Source of the DNA: an uncultured Porphyromonadaceae bacterium
Lineage (GTDB): Bacteria > Bacteroidota > Bacteroidia > Bacteroidales > Muribaculaceae
Length of the DNA: 52,073 bases
Assembly (NCBI GenBank): GCA_902493335.1
Contig: CABUPJ010000022.1
Coordinates: forward strand, 1-52,073
Reading direction: 5' to 3'
In this document: positions 41,136 to 51,953 of the stretch, in pieces
How positions within the stretch are numbered: the stretch's first letter is position 1
Layout: each line of letters begins with the position of its first letter
Translations under genes and position numbers: made by a program
The notes under the pieces: model-generated
Told to the model about the DNA's origin: nothing
The model's database searches: none
What the model saw: only the letters and a program-made list of their open reading frames with translations

Positions 41136-41158
41136 AGCGAGGAAAGGGGTGATGATGG

Positions 41159-42033
41159 TTATTTATTTATTGAGCCGAAGTCGGTTGTGGCGGTGAAGAT
41201 GTCGACAGCCTGACGGGCGGCGGCGACATCGTGGACGCGCAGTATCGACGCCCCGCGGTCGAGAGCGAGTGTGTTGAGAACCGTCGTGGCGTTGAGAGCG
41301 TCGGCGGTGTCGATACCTAAGAGGCGTGTCGCCATCGATTTGCGCGACAGGCCGACGAGCAGCGGACGGTGGAAGAGGGCGAACAAAGGCAGCGACGTGA
41401 GCAGTTCGTAGTTCTGTGCCAGTGTCTTGCTGAAGCCGAAGCCCGGGTCGACGATGATGTCGCTGACACCCATGAGGGTGAGCCGGCCGAGGCGCTCGCC
41501 GAGTTCGGCGAGGATATCGGAGGCAAGGCTGTCGTAGTCGCAGTGCTGCTGCATGTCGGCGGGAGTGCCGCGCATGTGCATCATAATATAAGGCACGCCA
41601 AGCTCGGCGACGGTTTCGAACATATCGTCGTCGAGCGCCCCGCCCGAGATGTCGTTGATGATGAGCGGACCGAAGTCGCTGACGGCCTTGCGGGCGACAG
41701 AGGCGCGGAAAGTGTCGACAGACACGACTGCGTCGGGGGCGACCCGCCGCACGGCCTCAAGACCCCGCGCGAGGCGTTCATACTCTTCTTCGGGGCTGAC
41801 ATCGGCCGCACCTGGGCGCGACGAATAGGCCCCGACATCGATGATGTCGACGCCCTCGCCGAGCATAGCGGCGACACGCCGTTCGACAGCCTCGGCGTCG
41901 GTTGTGCGGCTCCCGGCATAGAACGAGTCGGGAGTGACATTTACAATGCCCATCACCGCCGGCCGCGTGTAGTCGACAAGACGGCCGCCGATGTTGAGGC
42001 CGAATGGTGTAAACTTTGGCGCGGTATCTGTCA

Positions 42034-42034
<1 letters not shown>
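41159..42034 (-). CDS. folP: Dihydropteroate synthase
   Basis: The 291-residue enzyme shows both DHPS signatures, MGIVNVTPDSFYAG and DIIDVGAYSSRPGA, plus VSVDTFRASVARKA, INDISGG, IMMHMRGTPADMQ, DPGFGFSKTLAQN, GLSRKSM and the C-terminal RVHDVAAARQA. It joins p-aminobenzoate to the pterin diphosphate in folate synthesis. The start codon overlaps the typA stop by one base (TAATG), so the two are coupled. Confidence 0.97.
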
Positions 42035-43830
<1,796 letters not shown>

Positions 43831-43856
43831 ACACTATTGGATTTTCTTTCAACCTG

Positions 43857-43864
43857 CAAAAGTA
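43857..43864 (-). promoter_or_regulatory. typA operon promoter -7 box
   Basis: On the minus strand TACTTTTG, 26 nt before the typA ATG. Confidence 0.65.
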
Positions 43865-43977
43865 CATAAAAATCAGCACACTTCAGCCCCCAAATCAAAA
43901 AAAGTGATAAACCGGCGCCCATGATTACATTCATAATTGCAGTCAGCCACGCAAAACCGTCTGCAAGACGCTGATTT

Positions 43978-44457
43978 TCATACCTCACGTTGGTTTGATT
44001 CCGACGAGCCGACTTCGTCATCCGACCCGAAGCGGGCAAGAAAACTTATTTGTGTCCAATAACCAACTATGCATGTGATAATCAAATCAAACGCCGCCAC
44101 AGCTTCATAGTCAGTCAAAACATCTGAATTCATAATAAAACAATATGGAATCCAGTTGAGGCCGTTCCCGGGCAAAAGCATTATAAACAACACCAAAGGA
44201 AAAACAAAAAGATTGGCAGCGATAACAGTTCGGCCTTCGACGCTACGATTATAAGAGACTATGAAATAATAACCCAGCAACACGGCCAATGCGACCAGTC
44301 GCCCTTTTATAATTTCAGCGCCAAAAACTTTACAGGTAATAAAGTCAATGCAAAATCCCGGAGTCGCAGGAAACAACAATAGCCCCGCCGTCAAAATCGC
44401 CAAAATAACACAGGGCGTATATTTATTCTTCTGTATTCTTTTTAAATCAATCAGCAT
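43978..44457 (-). CDS. Hypothetical membrane protein
   Basis: The 159-residue protein has four predicted membrane helices (about 16-32, 50-66, 80-97, 118-140) and a polar C-terminus. AT-rich codon use differs from typA just downstream. It starts 12 nt after the upstream lipoprotein-like gene and is the last of a four-gene minus-strand cluster. No family is recognised. Confidence 0.65.
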   Translation of the reverse strand: MLIDLKRIQKNKYTPCVILAILTAGLLLFPATPGFCIDFITCKVFGAEIIKGRLVALAVLLGYYFIVSYNRSVEGRTVIAANLFVFPLVLFIMLLPGNGLNWIPYCFIMNSDVLTDYEAVAAFDLIITCIVGYWTQISFLARFGSDDEVGSSESNQREV

Positions 44458-44469
44458 AGCATCTGCCTA

Positions 44470-45081
44470 TTAATAAAGATTCAGCGGATAAATCATTTCA
44501 AAGTCATTGTTTGGATCGAAATAACATACCGGAGGATCGAAGGGTGGGCTGATACGATTTGTATAATCCTTTATCTCAACTGTCTTTTTCCTGTCACTTT
44601 TCTTTGCCCTTAGTTTATTTTTCTCAAAATTATCAACGACCAAACCATATTCATAGTCGTCGTTATATCCATAAGGCTCATAACCCATCTCTCTGTGCTC
44701 ATCAGGCGTAATAATCGAAAAACTCAGATAGTCATTCGCATACATTATGTCAATCAGCTTGTATTTAGCACAACCATTGGCTTTCATTTCAGGAATGACA
44801 TAATTTCTCAAAATCGAGTCTACCGGCCGAGGTATCTCGATTTCAAACAACGCGATGGTTTTGAAAACATCAGTCGTATCCGTAAACAACGAATCCCCCA
44901 GACATCTTCCGAGCTGATCGTCATCAAGCTCGGATATATCAATGACATTGTCACCTGCCACCTCTCTTTTCGACTCTTTATTACAGCCCGAAAGCAAAAG
45001 ACCGAAGCCCAAAATAATCAGCCCTGCAAAAACCGGCATCAGTGACCTCGATATTTTATTAGAAAAGCAAGAAACTTTCAT
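44470..45081 (-). CDS. Putative lipoprotein
   Basis: The 203-residue protein starts with a positively charged stretch and a hydrophobic segment ending LLLSGC (Cys33), a good lipobox. The mature part is acidic and soluble (VIDISELDDDQLGRCLGDSLF, YEPYGYNDDYEYGLVVDNFEKNK) and ends with an aromatic YPLNLY. No family is recognised. It is AT-rich and closely linked to the membrane protein gene downstream. Confidence 0.68.
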   Translation of the reverse strand: MKVSCFSNKISRSLMPVFAGLIILGFGLLLSGCNKESKREVAGDNVIDISELDDDQLGRCLGDSLFTDTTDVFKTIALFEIEIPRPVDSILRNYVIPEMKANGCAKYKLIDIMYANDYLSFSIITPDEHREMGYEPYGYNDDYEYGLVVDNFEKNKLRAKKSDRKKTVEIKDYTNRISPPFDPPVCYFDPNNDFEMIYPLNLY

Positions 45082-45135
45082 TAGAATAGAATTTTATTAA
45101 ATGTATTTTAGAAAAATAGTGGCATGCCATGGAAT

Positions 45136-46005
45136 CTAAAAAAACCTTCTATGAATGTCTGTGTCATACACAATGGTACTGTCGATTGCAACATAACTGT
45201 TTATGGCCTTTTTTGTATAATATATATCTTCACGGCTCACGACAGTGACAGAATCCATCCCCCATAGGCTATCATCTTCGTATGTAAACGGATCTTCATA
45301 ATATATCGAATCTCCGTTCGGCCAGTATTTGTATGTATAAAAATCCACAAAACACGTTTCGTTTTGACCAAATCCAAAGTTAAAGTATATTGTATCATTT
45401 CTGATACTGTCTAATTTCAAATGAAACAAATCAAAATTAATCAGATTGTATTGTAATTTTTTATATCTTGAATCTTTATTGGGATTGTAAACTTTTTTAA
45501 TATAGTCGGCAAACATATCTTTGAAAAAGCAAATAGTATCTAACTTTTGCAGTTTACTGTCATCCCTGGTGTTTATGACTATTGACAGCGCTACATTGTG
45601 TTTTCTTATAAGTGTATATTTTCCCGTACTGTCACACACCACCGAGTCACATTTGCCATAATCTGAATCTTCAATAGGACCGTATACGTAATATGATTTT
45701 AGAAACGGGTCTTCGATAAGCCCATATTTTATATCGAACCGGTCTGTCACCGAATCATGTCCCTTAATTTTGTAATCTCCGGCGCTATCTGAATACCACC
45801 TGAATGTCATTCCGGAGCGGTCGATATTTCCGCCGCTGAAAACACGGAGTTGGGACGGGACAAACATCTGACAGTCTGACGACTCTACGGTTGTTATAGT
45901 TTCCGCATTGTCCCCGGTATTTTGATCCGATTGGCTTGACTTGCAATTTATAAGAAAAATCTGCACGCCGAGTGCAAGCATAATAAACAGAATAAATCTC
46001 TTCAT
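45136..46005 (-). CDS. Putative secreted protein or lipoprotein
   Basis: The 289-residue protein has a short signal (MKRFILFIMLALGVQIFLINC). The Cys follows L-I-N rather than the usual small residue, so lipidation is uncertain. The mature protein carries many Asp and Tyr residues (DSDYGKCDSVVCDSTGKYTLIRKHN, YKYWPNGDSIYYEDPFTYEDDSLWG) and paired cysteines. It is AT-rich and not recognised. The distance to its neighbours (54 and 99 nt) leaves open whether it is in the same transcript. Confidence 0.65.
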   Translation of the reverse strand: MKRFILFIMLALGVQIFLINCKSSQSDQNTGDNAETITTVESSDCQMFVPSQLRVFSGGNIDRSGMTFRWYSDSAGDYKIKGHDSVTDRFDIKYGLIEDPFLKSYYVYGPIEDSDYGKCDSVVCDSTGKYTLIRKHNVALSIVINTRDDSKLQKLDTICFFKDMFADYIKKVYNPNKDSRYKKLQYNLINFDLFHLKLDSIRNDTIYFNFGFGQNETCFVDFYTYKYWPNGDSIYYEDPFTYEDDSLWGMDSVTVVSREDIYYTKKAINSYVAIDSTIVYDTDIHRRFF

Positions 46006-46104
46006 TTTTTAATACGGTACTGATTTACATGTGGGCACGTTGCATTATTTTTCCTAATCACTTCTTATTTATCAATCCATAGTGACACTCTAAATCGCGT
46101 TTGT

Positions 46105-46593
46105 CTATTCTTTCGCGATTCTTATTATATCAGGGACAAACATAGCGATGAAACTGATAAACATAAAAGCCGCCGCGTAGACATAAGACAAGGCTACAGC
46201 TGATAATGAGCGGTCAATCTGAGCAATAAAATCCATTTTACTACTGTCACCAATAAATGCCATAACTCTTTTTATACTATCAGTTTGTAAATATGCCCAT
46301 GAAATAAAAAATGCCAGACATAAAACAATATAAGGAATCAAAAACTTGACATCACGTATATATAAGCAGACAAGCAGGCATCCGATTGCATACAGCCACC
46401 AGAACGCAAGCGATAAAGATGATTTCAATATATCAACCCGATACTCCATCTCTGCCCCATCAAGCAAGGAGCGTTCGTCACAAAGCCGGTCTCCAAAGCT
46501 TCCGACGTTTACAAAACAGAAAATCGAAAATATAATAATCCCGAACAATACGACTACGGTTATTATTTTATATGTTTTCATCTTGCTTTGCAT
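46105..46593 (-). CDS. Hypothetical membrane protein
   Basis: The 162-residue protein has four predicted helices (about 8-27, 58-77, 84-102, 132-152) with a larger periplasmic loop after the first. An ATG four codons in (MKTYK) is an equally good start. It is the first gene of the AT-rich cluster and is divergent from the PARIS-like gene. No family is recognised. Confidence 0.62.
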   Translation of the reverse strand: MQSKMKTYKIITVVVLFGIIIFSIFCFVNVGSFGDRLCDERSLLDGAEMEYRVDILKSSLSLAFWWLYAIGCLLVCLYIRDVKFLIPYIVLCLAFFISWAYLQTDSIKRVMAFIGDSSKMDFIAQIDRSLSAVALSYVYAAAFMFISFIAMFVPDIIRIAKE

Positions 46594-46709
46594 ATGGCAA
46601 TATCCGGTCTTCCCGGTCTGATGTTTTTATTACGCGGCTAAGATAAAAATTAAATCAGTTCGGAACAAGTAAAGTTGAAACATTTTTGGTTATTAAGACA
46701 AAGTTGTAT

Positions 46710-46717
46710 TATCTTTG
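46710..46717 (+). promoter_or_regulatory. Promoter very close to the PARIS-like start codon
   Basis: TATCTTTG is preceded by a TTG at 46686-46688 with 21 nt spacing, a textbook Bacteroidetes promoter. It ends only 5 nt before the ATG at 46723, so transcription would begin at or next to that ATG. Confidence 0.65.
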
Positions 46718-46722
46718 TGATT

Positions 46723-48210
46723 ATGAACCTGCCAAAGCATAAATCATCACAGGCTAAAGGTGTCAGCGACGGCGTGCGGCGCATGCTTGTCATCGGCGCC
46801 AACGGCGCGGGCAAGACGCTTTTTGCCGACAGCCTCGCCGACTCGTTAGGCGACAAGGCCTGCCGCCTGTCGGCCCTCGACGGCCTATATAATCCCGACA
46901 GCCCGACGTCGCTCGAAAAGCTTATGAGCCGTCTGCTGCACGACGAAATGCTCAACCTGCTCAGCTACAAGCTGCGCCGCGCCTCGGGCGACAGCGGCCT
47001 GACGCTCGAACCGACGCGTCTCGACACGCTGATAAGCCTCTGGCAGGAAATATTCCCGGGCAACCGCATCACCGTCGACAGCGGCAGCTTCGAGTTCAGC
47101 CGCGACAATGACAGTGACCTCTACTCGGCCAAAAGGCTCTCTGACGGCGAACGCGCCACGATATACCACATCGCCGGAGTGCTCTACGCCCCTAAGGACG
47201 GCGTGATTTTTGTCAACAGTCCGGAGATGTTCTTCCACCCGACGATGATGCTCTCGCTGTGGTCGCGCATCGAACTGCTCAGGCCCGACTGCCGCTTTGT
47301 CTACACGACCCACGACCTCGACTTCGCCTCGTCAATCAACCATGCGGGCGCGATATGGGTGAAGGCCTACGACCCCGCCGCCGTCGCCTGGGACTATGAT
47401 GTCATCGAAAACGCCTCGACACTGAGCGACGACGTCTACAAAACCATCATCGGCGCCCGGAAGCCGGTGCTGTTCATCGAGGGCGACGGCATACACTCTA
47501 TCGACTCGAAGCTTTATCCGCTCATCTTCAAAGACTACACGGTCAAATCGCTCGGCAGCTGCAACAAGGTCATCGAGGCGACGCGCACATTCAACGACCT
47601 CAACGCCCTGCACCACATGGATTCGACGGGCATCGTCGACCGCGACCGCCGCGACGAAAACGAAGTGGCATATCTCAGAAACCACCGCATCATGGTGCCC
47701 GAAGTAGCCGAAATCGAGAACATACTCATGCTCGAGGATGTCATCAAGGCCGTCGCCGAAGCCAGCGGACACAACGCCGCGAGGGTCTTCGACCGTGTGC
47801 GCAAGGCCATCATCAACCAATTTGCCGGCGAGCTCAAAGATCAGGCCCTGATGCACACACGCCACCGTGTCAAACGCCTGATGGAATGTCGCATAGACCG
47901 CAGATTCGCCAACATCGTCCAGCTCGAGCGGCATCTCGACGGCATACGCGACGAAATCGACCCGCGGGGCATCTACGACAGCCTGTGCCTGAAATTCCAC
48001 GGCTACGTCAACAGCGGCAACTATGCCGGCGTGCTCAAGGTCTATAACCGCAAGTCGATGATACCGTCAAGCAATGTCGCTCCGCTCTGCGGCCTGAAAA
48101 ACAAAGAGGAATATATCGCTACAATTATAGAAATACTTCGCACCGAAGCACCGGGCGCCACACGCATCCGCGACGCCGTCAAACGCTGCTTCGGGCTTCA
48201 AGACAACTGA
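46723..48210 (+). CDS. Fused ATPase-DUF4435 TOPRIM protein, PARIS (AriA-AriB)-like
   Basis: The 495-residue protein has an ABC/AAA-type ATPase (about 18-240): Walker A GANGAGKT at 25-32, signature LSDGE at 139-143, a Walker B-like IFVNSPEMFFHP at 162-173, and a switch His H197 in TTHDLDF. In the Walker B segment the usual Asp-Glu is Asn165-Ser166, leaving E168. A DUF4435 TOPRIM domain follows with E253 in LFIEGDG, the acidic D306-x-D308 in IVDRDRR and PEVAEIENILML. PARIS anti-phage systems pair AriA (ATPase) with AriB (DUF4435 nuclease), sometimes in one chain. Function here is inferred. An alternative ATG at 46783 directly precedes Walker A. The next gene starts 5 nt downstream. Confidence 0.82.
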   Translation: MNLPKHKSSQAKGVSDGVRRMLVIGANGAGKTLFADSLADSLGDKACRLSALDGLYNPDSPTSLEKLMSRLLHDEMLNLLSYKLRRASGDSGLTLEPTRLDTLISLWQEIFPGNRITVDSGSFEFSRDNDSDLYSAKRLSDGERATIYHIAGVLYAPKDGVIFVNSPEMFFHPTMMLSLWSRIELLRPDCRFVYTTHDLDFASSINHAGAIWVKAYDPAAVAWDYDVIENASTLSDDVYKTIIGARKPVLFIEGDGIHSIDSKLYPLIFKDYTVKSLGSCNKVIEATRTFNDLNALHHMDSTGIVDRDRRDENEVAYLRNHRIMVPEVAEIENILMLEDVIKAVAEASGHNAARVFDRVRKAIINQFAGELKDQALMHTRHRVKRLMECRIDRRFANIVQLERHLDGIRDEIDPRGIYDSLCLKFHGYVNSGNYAGVLKVYNRKSMIPSSNVAPLCGLKNKEEYIATIIEILRTEAPGATRIRDAVKRCFGLQDN

Positions 48211-48215
48211 AAAAA

Positions 48216-48830
48216 ATGAAAAAATTACAATTCATCATCGCCGGCGCCGCGCTGCTCGCCGCCTCATCATGCACAACAACACCGTCAGAGACCGCCGCTC
48301 TGACATCGACCGACGCAGCCCAGGCTGTCATCGGCAACATCATGACACGCACGAGTGTCAGACAATATACCGACCGCCCGATCAGCGCTGACACTCTCGA
48401 GACTCTGATCAAAGCCGGCATGGCCGCGCCTACAGCCGTCAACAAACAGCCGTGGGCGTTTGTCGTCACCACCGGCCGCGATGCCCTCGACAGCCTCGCT
48501 ACTCTCCAGCCGCGTCTGAAGACCGCCGCGGCCGCCATAACCGTCTGCGGCGATATGACGCGTGCCATCGAGGGTGAAGGCCGCGACTTCTGGGTGCAGG
48601 ACTGCTCGGCAGCCACCGAAAACATACTCTTGGCCGCACATGCCCTCGGCCTCGGCGCCGTCTGGACGGGCGTCTTCCCCATCGCCGAACGCGTCGGCAA
48701 TGTATCACGCGCGCTCGCACTCCCCGACTCGGTCGTGCCGATGTGCATTATAGCCGTCGGCTATCCCGTTGCCGACCAGGAGCCTAAAGACAAATGGGAC
48801 CCGTCAAAGGTCCATTATCAGCGCTGGTAA
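48216..48830 (+). CDS. Nitroreductase family lipoprotein
   Basis: The 204-residue protein has a lipoprotein signal ending AASSC (Cys19) and then a nitroreductase fold: IMTRTSVRQYTDRPISADTLETLIKAGMAAPTAVNKQPWAFVVTT, DCSAATENILLAAHALGLGAVWTGVFP and the final KDKWDPSKVHY. The RSVRxY and NxQPW motifs bind FMN. Nitroreductases reduce flavins, quinones or nitro compounds; a lipid-anchored form suggests a periplasmic location. It starts 5 nt after the PARIS-like gene and the CHAT gene follows after 7 nt. Confidence 0.9.
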   Translation: MKKLQFIIAGAALLAASSCTTTPSETAALTSTDAAQAVIGNIMTRTSVRQYTDRPISADTLETLIKAGMAAPTAVNKQPWAFVVTTGRDALDSLATLQPRLKTAAAAITVCGDMTRAIEGEGRDFWVQDCSAATENILLAAHALGLGAVWTGVFPIAERVGNVSRALALPDSVVPMCIIAVGYPVADQEPKDKWDPSKVHYQRW

Positions 48831-48837
48831 CGGTCAG

Positions 48838-51800
48838 ATGATGAGGCTCGCGCTGCTCAATATATTCGCGGCTTTGACGCTGACGGCTTCTGCAGCCGAC
48901 GGCGATGCCGCGCGGCTGCTCAAATCGGCCAGGGCAGCCGACGATGCCGGAAACCCTGCTATCGCCCTGCCGCTGTATCTCAAAGCAGACAGCGCCTTCA
49001 CTGCCGGGGGCGACGACGCGGGCGCCGACTATGCCCTGGCGCTGCACCTGACAGGCCGTGCATATCTGAGCACCGGAGAGATGGCGGCGGGCCGCGAATA
49101 TACCCTGAAGGCCGCGCGGCTGCGCGAGAAACTTTTCGGCCGCGTCAGCAAAGACTATATCACGTCGATGAACAACTACGGCCTGTCGTATGTCTTGGAC
49201 GACGAGCCTGACAAGGCGCTGAAGCCTCTGACCGAGGTGGTTGAACTATGCCGCAAGATGAATCCGCCACACCCCGATGAGGGCACCTATCTCATCAACC
49301 TCGGCCGCGCCCACCACGCGGCGCGCAATGACGGCGAGGCGGTGAAATATTTCGAGGAAGCCCTCGGCAAGGTCGAGAAATTCGGCCAGTATTATGAGTA
49401 TGCGCTCAATTTCCTCGGCAGCGCCTACATGGAGGCCGACGACAACGCCAACGTCAAGCGCATCCTCAGTCTGATGGAAGAACACAACCGCCACGAGCTG
49501 ACGAAAGACTGCGACTCACCCGACTGCCACCTCGAGCGCGCCGAATATTATCAGACATCGGGCCACCATGCCGAGGCAAAAGACGAATTCATGGCCGCGT
49601 TCGCCATGGAGATGGACGACGCGACCCGCATCAGAGCGTGCCTGAAATATGCCTCGTTCCTGTCGTCGCAAAACGATTTCGCCCAGGCCGGCGAATATTA
49701 TTCGATGGCCGCGGCGACAATGAAATCGCGCAACGGCGAGAGCGAGACGGCGACACGCACAAACTATATCGCCGGTCTGAACCACTTTATCGGCGGCAAT
49801 TACGAGAAAGCGGCCGAGTCACATCGCTCGGTCATCGCCGACGTCGACGCATACGGCTACAACGAGACGCTCAAATCGTCGGCACTGCTCGGCCTCGGCA
49901 ACGCTTACAAGGTCTTAAAAGACTATGAAGCAGCTGCAAAGATATACCGCGCGCTGATAAAACATCTCGAAGACTACGGCCATACGGCCGACGCCGACTA
50001 TGCCAAGGCCTACGAGAATCTGGCCGCAGCCGAGAAATTCGGCGGAGATTACGACAACAGCCTCGCAGACTACGACAAGGCAATCGAACTCTATGGCGCT
50101 CTCGGTATGGCCGACGAACGGGAGAACGCGCTGGCCGGCAAAAAAATGTGCCTTTTCTACGCCCGCAAGACTGACGGCAGCACAGGCCCCGACGGCGACA
50201 CTGCAGCCGAAGAGCAGCGCCGCGAAAGGCTGCAGGAGATAATACGCTCGAGCCTCAACACACTCGAACAAGGTGGCGAATATCTCGGCAAGCTCAGCAA
50301 CGCGCAGACCCTCGCCACTATAGCGGGCAGCTACGCCCTGCTCGGCGAATATGACAAGGCCATCGAACACTACGCACTCTATCTCATCGCCCTGCGGCCG
50401 GCCATCGCCGAAGACTTCCTGCTCAAGAGCCCCAAGGAACGGGCCCTGACGTGGGCCCGCGAACTCACCAACATCAACGAGATGAACGCCATGGCCGCGT
50501 CGCTGCCGCCGAACACGCCCGAGCTTTACGGGCACCTCGCGACACTGGTCTATGAAGGCCAGCTGTTGTCGAAGGGCATACTGCTGTCGTCGAGCATCGA
50601 ATTTGACAGGATTCTCAACCGCTACGGCACCGACGAGATGAAAGCCGCATACACCGCCATCAAAGACAATCTCGACCGCATCGAAAAGATGCGCGGAGTG
50701 CATAAACCGCTCGACGAGATTCTCTCCCTGCAGCGCGAGACCGACGCGATGCAGCTCGCGCTCGCCCGCGAGTCGGCGCAGTTTGCCGACTACACCGACT
50801 ACCTGAAAATATCGCTCGACGACGTGACGCGCGCGCTCGACGACAAATCTGCCGCTGTCGAATTCGTGACGCTGCAGACCGGCGTCGTGCCGAGCCTCAA
50901 CCTCGTCGCCGCGGTCGTCGTCAGCAAGGAACTGCCCGGCGGCATCATCGTCTCCGTCGCCACGGTCAAAGAGCTCGCCAAGATGAGCGAAGACTATGAC
51001 AAATTCAGCAAAAACGAGTACACCGAAAAAGTCTGGGGCAATATAATGAAAGTGTTGCCCGGGAAAGAGCGCATCTATTTTGCGCCCGACGGCATACTCC
51101 ACAACCTTGCCATAGAATATTTCAACGTCGGCGACAGACAGCTGTCGGACGTGATAGACCTCGTGCGCGTGTCGTCGACGAAAGAGATCTGCCGGCGCCA
51201 CAGGCAGCAGCCGATACGCTACGCCGCAGTCTTCGGCGACATCGACTATGAGGGCGAAAGTCTCGCATCGGCTGACAAGCGCAGCGTCGTCAAACGTGCG
51301 TCTGACGCGCTGTGGTTTATGCCGCTCGACAGCACCCGCCGCGAAATCAATGAGATAGACCGTCTGCTCAAAGACAACGACCCGAAGGCGACGGTCGCCC
51401 TTTACTCAAGACGCGAGGCCGCAAAAAACGAATTCCTCAACCAAAGCCAACATCCTGTCAACTTGATACATATCGCTACCCACGGCAAATATCTCGAAGA
51501 GGGTCAAAGCACCGACACCGACGCGATGAACCGCAGCATTCTCGCCTTCGCCGGAGCCAACCTCTATGACAGCCCCGAGGAGAACGGCGCGCTGGTCAAC
51601 GCCGCCGAAATCGCCGGCATGACGCTGTTTGACTGCGAACTGGCTGTGCTGTCGGCCTGCGAGAGCGGTCTTGGCAAGCTCGGCAACGACGGCGTCTTCG
51701 GCCTGCAGCGCGGGTTCAAGAATGCTGGTGTAAAATCACTGCTGGTCAGCCTTAACGAAGTCGCAGACGCGGCCACGGCCGACATGATGGTATCGTTCTA

Positions 51801-51930
51801 CCGCCACTTCCTCAACGACAAAGGCACGACCAAGCGCGAGGCCCTGCACAAGGCGCAGTCTGAAATCCGCGCCCGCAACGACGGCGACGACACCTGGGCC
51901 TCGTTCATCCTCATCGACTCGTTTGATTGA
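48838..51930 (+). CDS. Secreted TPR-CHAT domain protein (caspase-like peptidase)
   Basis: The start at 48838 (or 48841) gives a signal peptide (MMRLALLNIFAALTLTASAA) and 1030 residues; an upstream in-frame extension lies inside the nitroreductase gene. TPR-like repeats fill about 30-560 (RAYLSTGEMAAGREYTLKAA, LINLGRAHHAARNDGEAVKYFEEAL). The C-terminal CHAT domain has the His-Cys dyad: H882 in HIATHGKY and C941 in LSACESGLG. CHAT proteins are clan CD cysteine peptidases; cytoplasmic ones act in immunity, but an exported one with TPRs has no settled role. It probably shares a transcript with the nitroreductase gene. Confidence 0.9.
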   Translation: MMRLALLNIFAALTLTASAADGDAARLLKSARAADDAGNPAIALPLYLKADSAFTAGGDDAGADYALALHLTGRAYLSTGEMAAGREYTLKAARLREKLFGRVSKDYITSMNNYGLSYVLDDEPDKALKPLTEVVELCRKMNPPHPDEGTYLINLGRAHHAARNDGEAVKYFEEALGKVEKFGQYYEYALNFLGSAYMEADDNANVKRILSLMEEHNRHELTKDCDSPDCHLERAEYYQTSGHHAEAKDEFMAAFAMEMDDATRIRACLKYASFLSSQNDFAQAGEYYSMAAATMKSRNGESETATRTNYIAGLNHFIGGNYEKAAESHRSVIADVDAYGYNETLKSSALLGLGNAYKVLKDYEAAAKIYRALIKHLEDYGHTADADYAKAYENLAAAEKFGGDYDNSLADYDKAIELYGALGMADERENALAGKKMCLFYARKTDGSTGPDGDTAAEEQRRERLQEIIRSSLNTLEQGGEYLGKLSNAQTLATIAGSYALLGEYDKAIEHYALYLIALRPAIAEDFLLKSPKERALTWARELTNINEMNAMAASLPPNTPELYGHLATLVYEGQLLSKGILLSSSIEFDRILNRYGTDEMKAAYTAIKDNLDRIEKMRGVHKPLDEILSLQRETDAMQLALARESAQFADYTDYLKISLDDVTRALDDKSAAVEFVTLQTGVVPSLNLVAAVVVSKELPGGIIVSVATVKELAKMSEDYDKFSKNEYTEKVWGNIMKVLPGKERIYFAPDGILHNLAIEYFNVGDRQLSDVIDLVRVSSTKEICRRHRQQPIRYAAVFGDIDYEGESLASADKRSVVKRASDALWFMPLDSTRREINEIDRLLKDNDPKATVALYSRREAAKNEFLNQSQHPVNLIHIATHGKYLEEGQSTDTDAMNRSILAFAGANLYDSPEENGALVNAAEIAGMTLFDCELAVLSACESGLGKLGNDGVFGLQRGFKNAGVKSLLVSLNEVADAATADMMVSFYRHFLNDKGTTKREALHKAQSEIRARNDGDDTWASFILIDSFD

Positions 51931-51953
51931 TAAGAGTGCGATTTCTGCAATTA

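Noticed and set aside
49915..51201. 428-aa open frame opposite the CHAT gene
   Set aside because: Antisense shadow of a gene with clear TPR and CHAT motifs.
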